Positions 4,942-5,611 of a stretch of DNA of 5,611 nt are shown here, piece by piece. The stretch spans positions 1-5,611 of the forward strand of contig SHLU01000155.1 in assembly GCA_004282995.1 (NCBI GenBank), read 5' to 3'. Within the stretch, counting starts at the first letter, position 1; each line of letters begins with the position of its first letter. Position numbers and translations under genes: made by a program. The notes below the pieces were generated by a model that saw only the letters and a program-made list of their open reading frames with translations, had not been told where the DNA came from and ran no database searches. The DNA comes from Sphingomonadaceae bacterium. GTDB taxonomy: Bacteria; Pseudomonadota; Alphaproteobacteria; Sphingomonadales; Sphingomonadaceae.

Positions 4942-5611
4942 GCCTTCGAGAATTTCTCGGCGGCTTCGCTGTAGCGGCTCGAAATCGGAGCGAATGCTTC
5001 GTTCGCAAGCTTCAGCCAAGCTTCGGTGCTCTTCGAGCTGTAGGCGACTACGGCGTCGAAGTTACGACGGGCGAATTCACCCTGCAGCTTGACCAGCTCG
5101 GTCGGCGACTTGATGGCAGCGACGAGCTTGACGTCTTCGCGGGCCTGCTCGGCAGCCTTCTTGCTGTCTTCGAAACCTTCGCGGGCCATTTCCTGCACGC
5201 CGTTGGCGAGGACCTTGCCCGAAGCAACCATGGCTTCGAGATTGGCCTTGTTGAATTCAACGACATCGCCGGCAAGCTCGGTGCTCTTGGTGTAGGCACC
5301 CTTGAGGCGGGTCTGGGCGTCAGCGGCAAACGTCTTGGCGGCGTCAGCGATCTTGGTGGTGTCGGTAGCCATGATGGTATCCTTCAGCTTGGAAACAGTG
5401 GAATTGGCGGGCGCAGCCTTCTTGGCCGCGACGTTCTTCTTGGGAGCAATCTTCTTGGCCGCGGCCTTTTTGGCAGGAGCCTTGCGGGCAGCCGCCTTGC
5501 GCACGGGTGCCTTGGCAGCTTTCTTCTTGGCGGCCTTTTTCGGAGCAGCCTTCTTGGCCGGAGCCTCGACGGCCTTCGCCACGGCTTCAACCTTGGGTTC
5601 CGGCTTGGCGT
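4935..5611 (-). CDS. Phasin family protein with Ala/Lys-rich N-terminal tail (5' end outside window)
   Basis: Phasins coat polyhydroxyalkanoate (PHA) granules and control their size and segregation. Counting from a GTG at 5582, residues 1-58 are a low-complexity tail (24 Ala, 19 Lys, two Arg, one acidic residue). Residues 71-215 are an amphipathic, helical phasin domain of the phasin_2 type, with landmarks EFNKANLEAMVASGKVLANG (109-128), AAIKSPTELVKLQ (155-167) and RRNFDAVVAYSSKSTEAW (172-189). The frame remains open through codons for A-K-P-E-P-K-V-E-A upstream of the GTG to the window edge, so the true start is probably beyond 5611. The tail resembles the histone H1-like tail of Pseudomonas PhaF, though there it is C-terminal; DNA binding is therefore inferred. 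An ATG at 5372 with a good ribosome-binding site could start a tail-less 145-residue form. A strong terminator follows. No PHA synthesis gene is visible, so a role other than PHA binding remains possible. Confidence 0.87.
   Translation of the reverse strand, partial: AKPEPKVEAVAKAVEAPAKKAAPKKAAKKKAAKAPVRKAAARKAPAKKAAAKKIAPKKNVAAKKAAPANSTVSKLKDTIMATDTTKIADAAKTFAADAQTRLKGAYTKSTELAGDVVEFNKANLEAMVASGKVLANGVQEMAREGFEDSKKAAEQAREDVKLVAAIKSPTELVKLQGEFARRNFDAVVAYSSKSTEAWLKLANEAFAPISSRYSEAAEKFSKAA
5370..5384 (-). promoter_or_regulatory. Internal ribosome-binding site and ATG inside phasin
   Basis: The minus strand has AAGGA (5384-5380), preceded by G, then seven nucleotides and an in-frame ATG (5372-5370) at residue Met71. 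The ATG falls exactly at the border between the Ala/Lys tail with its linker and the phasin domain, and the product would begin MATDTTKIADAAK. This is the best-spaced Shine-Dalgarno of the phasin region visible here. It could give a second, tail-less phasin from the same message, or it could be the original phasin start before an upstream fusion. Confidence 0.5.
5409..5579 (-). repeat. Low-complexity Ala/Lys codon repeat (phasin tail)
   Basis: The coding strand repeats GCC/AAG triplets giving AAKK, APKK and APAKK units. The ten-base string TTCTTGGCCG (plus strand) recurs at 5419, 5452 and 5551, spaced by 33 and 99 bases, all multiples of 11 codons. This suggests growth by in-frame duplication of about 11 codons, blurred by later substitutions. 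The region codes for a strongly basic, probably disordered tail with one acidic residue. Length variation between related strains is expected. Confidence 0.7.

Noticed and set aside
5007..5023. Two close AAGCTT hexamers within phasin, echoing the centre of the 16-bp palindrome
   Set aside because: They encode the conserved AWLKLA stretch of the phasin domain and lack the palindromic flanks.

Overview
The window is GC-rich and densely packed. Its gene content looks like an alphaproteobacterium, most probably Sphingomonadales and Erythrobacteraceae-like. The lineage call is inference. It rests on the ClpS sequence type, a phasin_2-type protein with an alanine/lysine-rich N-terminal tail, adjacent lptF-lptG, and a promoter that matches the alphaproteobacterial general-stress (EcfG) consensus exactly. 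No mobile element, CRISPR array, tRNA, rRNA or clearly foreign DNA is visible.

Layout, left to right: (1) a plus-strand membrane fatty-acid-desaturase-like gene, probably cut by the left edge, ends at 947. (2) A perfect 11-bp hairpin at 957-991 separates it from the convergent minus-strand genes. (3) A small, very acidic lipoprotein gene (1015-1266) has its own GGAAC-N16-CGTT promoter at 1301-1325. (4) A tight minus-strand cluster, lptF - lptG - GNAT acetyltransferase (4210 down to 1335), has a 6-nt gap between the first two genes and an ATGA stop/start overlap between the last two. (5) clpS (4711-4328) lies upstream of lptF on the same strand. (6) A strong rho-independent terminator (4838-4873) ends the transcript of a phasin gene that runs off the right edge.

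How the genes work together: LptF and LptG are the two membrane subunits of the LptB2FG transporter, which extracts lipopolysaccharide or a related glycolipid from the inner membrane. The coupled GNAT protein is probably made with them, but its substrate is unknown. ClpS delivers N-degron substrates to ClpAP; clpA is not in the window. The phasin would coat polyhydroxyalkanoate granules. Its Lys/Ala tail resembles the nucleoid-binding tails of PhaF-type phasins.

Most of the window is core genome. The points most worth a second look are the EcfG-type stress promoter of the acidic lipoprotein, the well-placed internal start that could yield a tail-less phasin, the AUG-UGA start-stop pair just before the GUG of lptF, the 16-bp palindrome that contains the phasin stop codon, and the GNAT gene translationally coupled to lptG. 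I do not see a clearly new multi-gene system.
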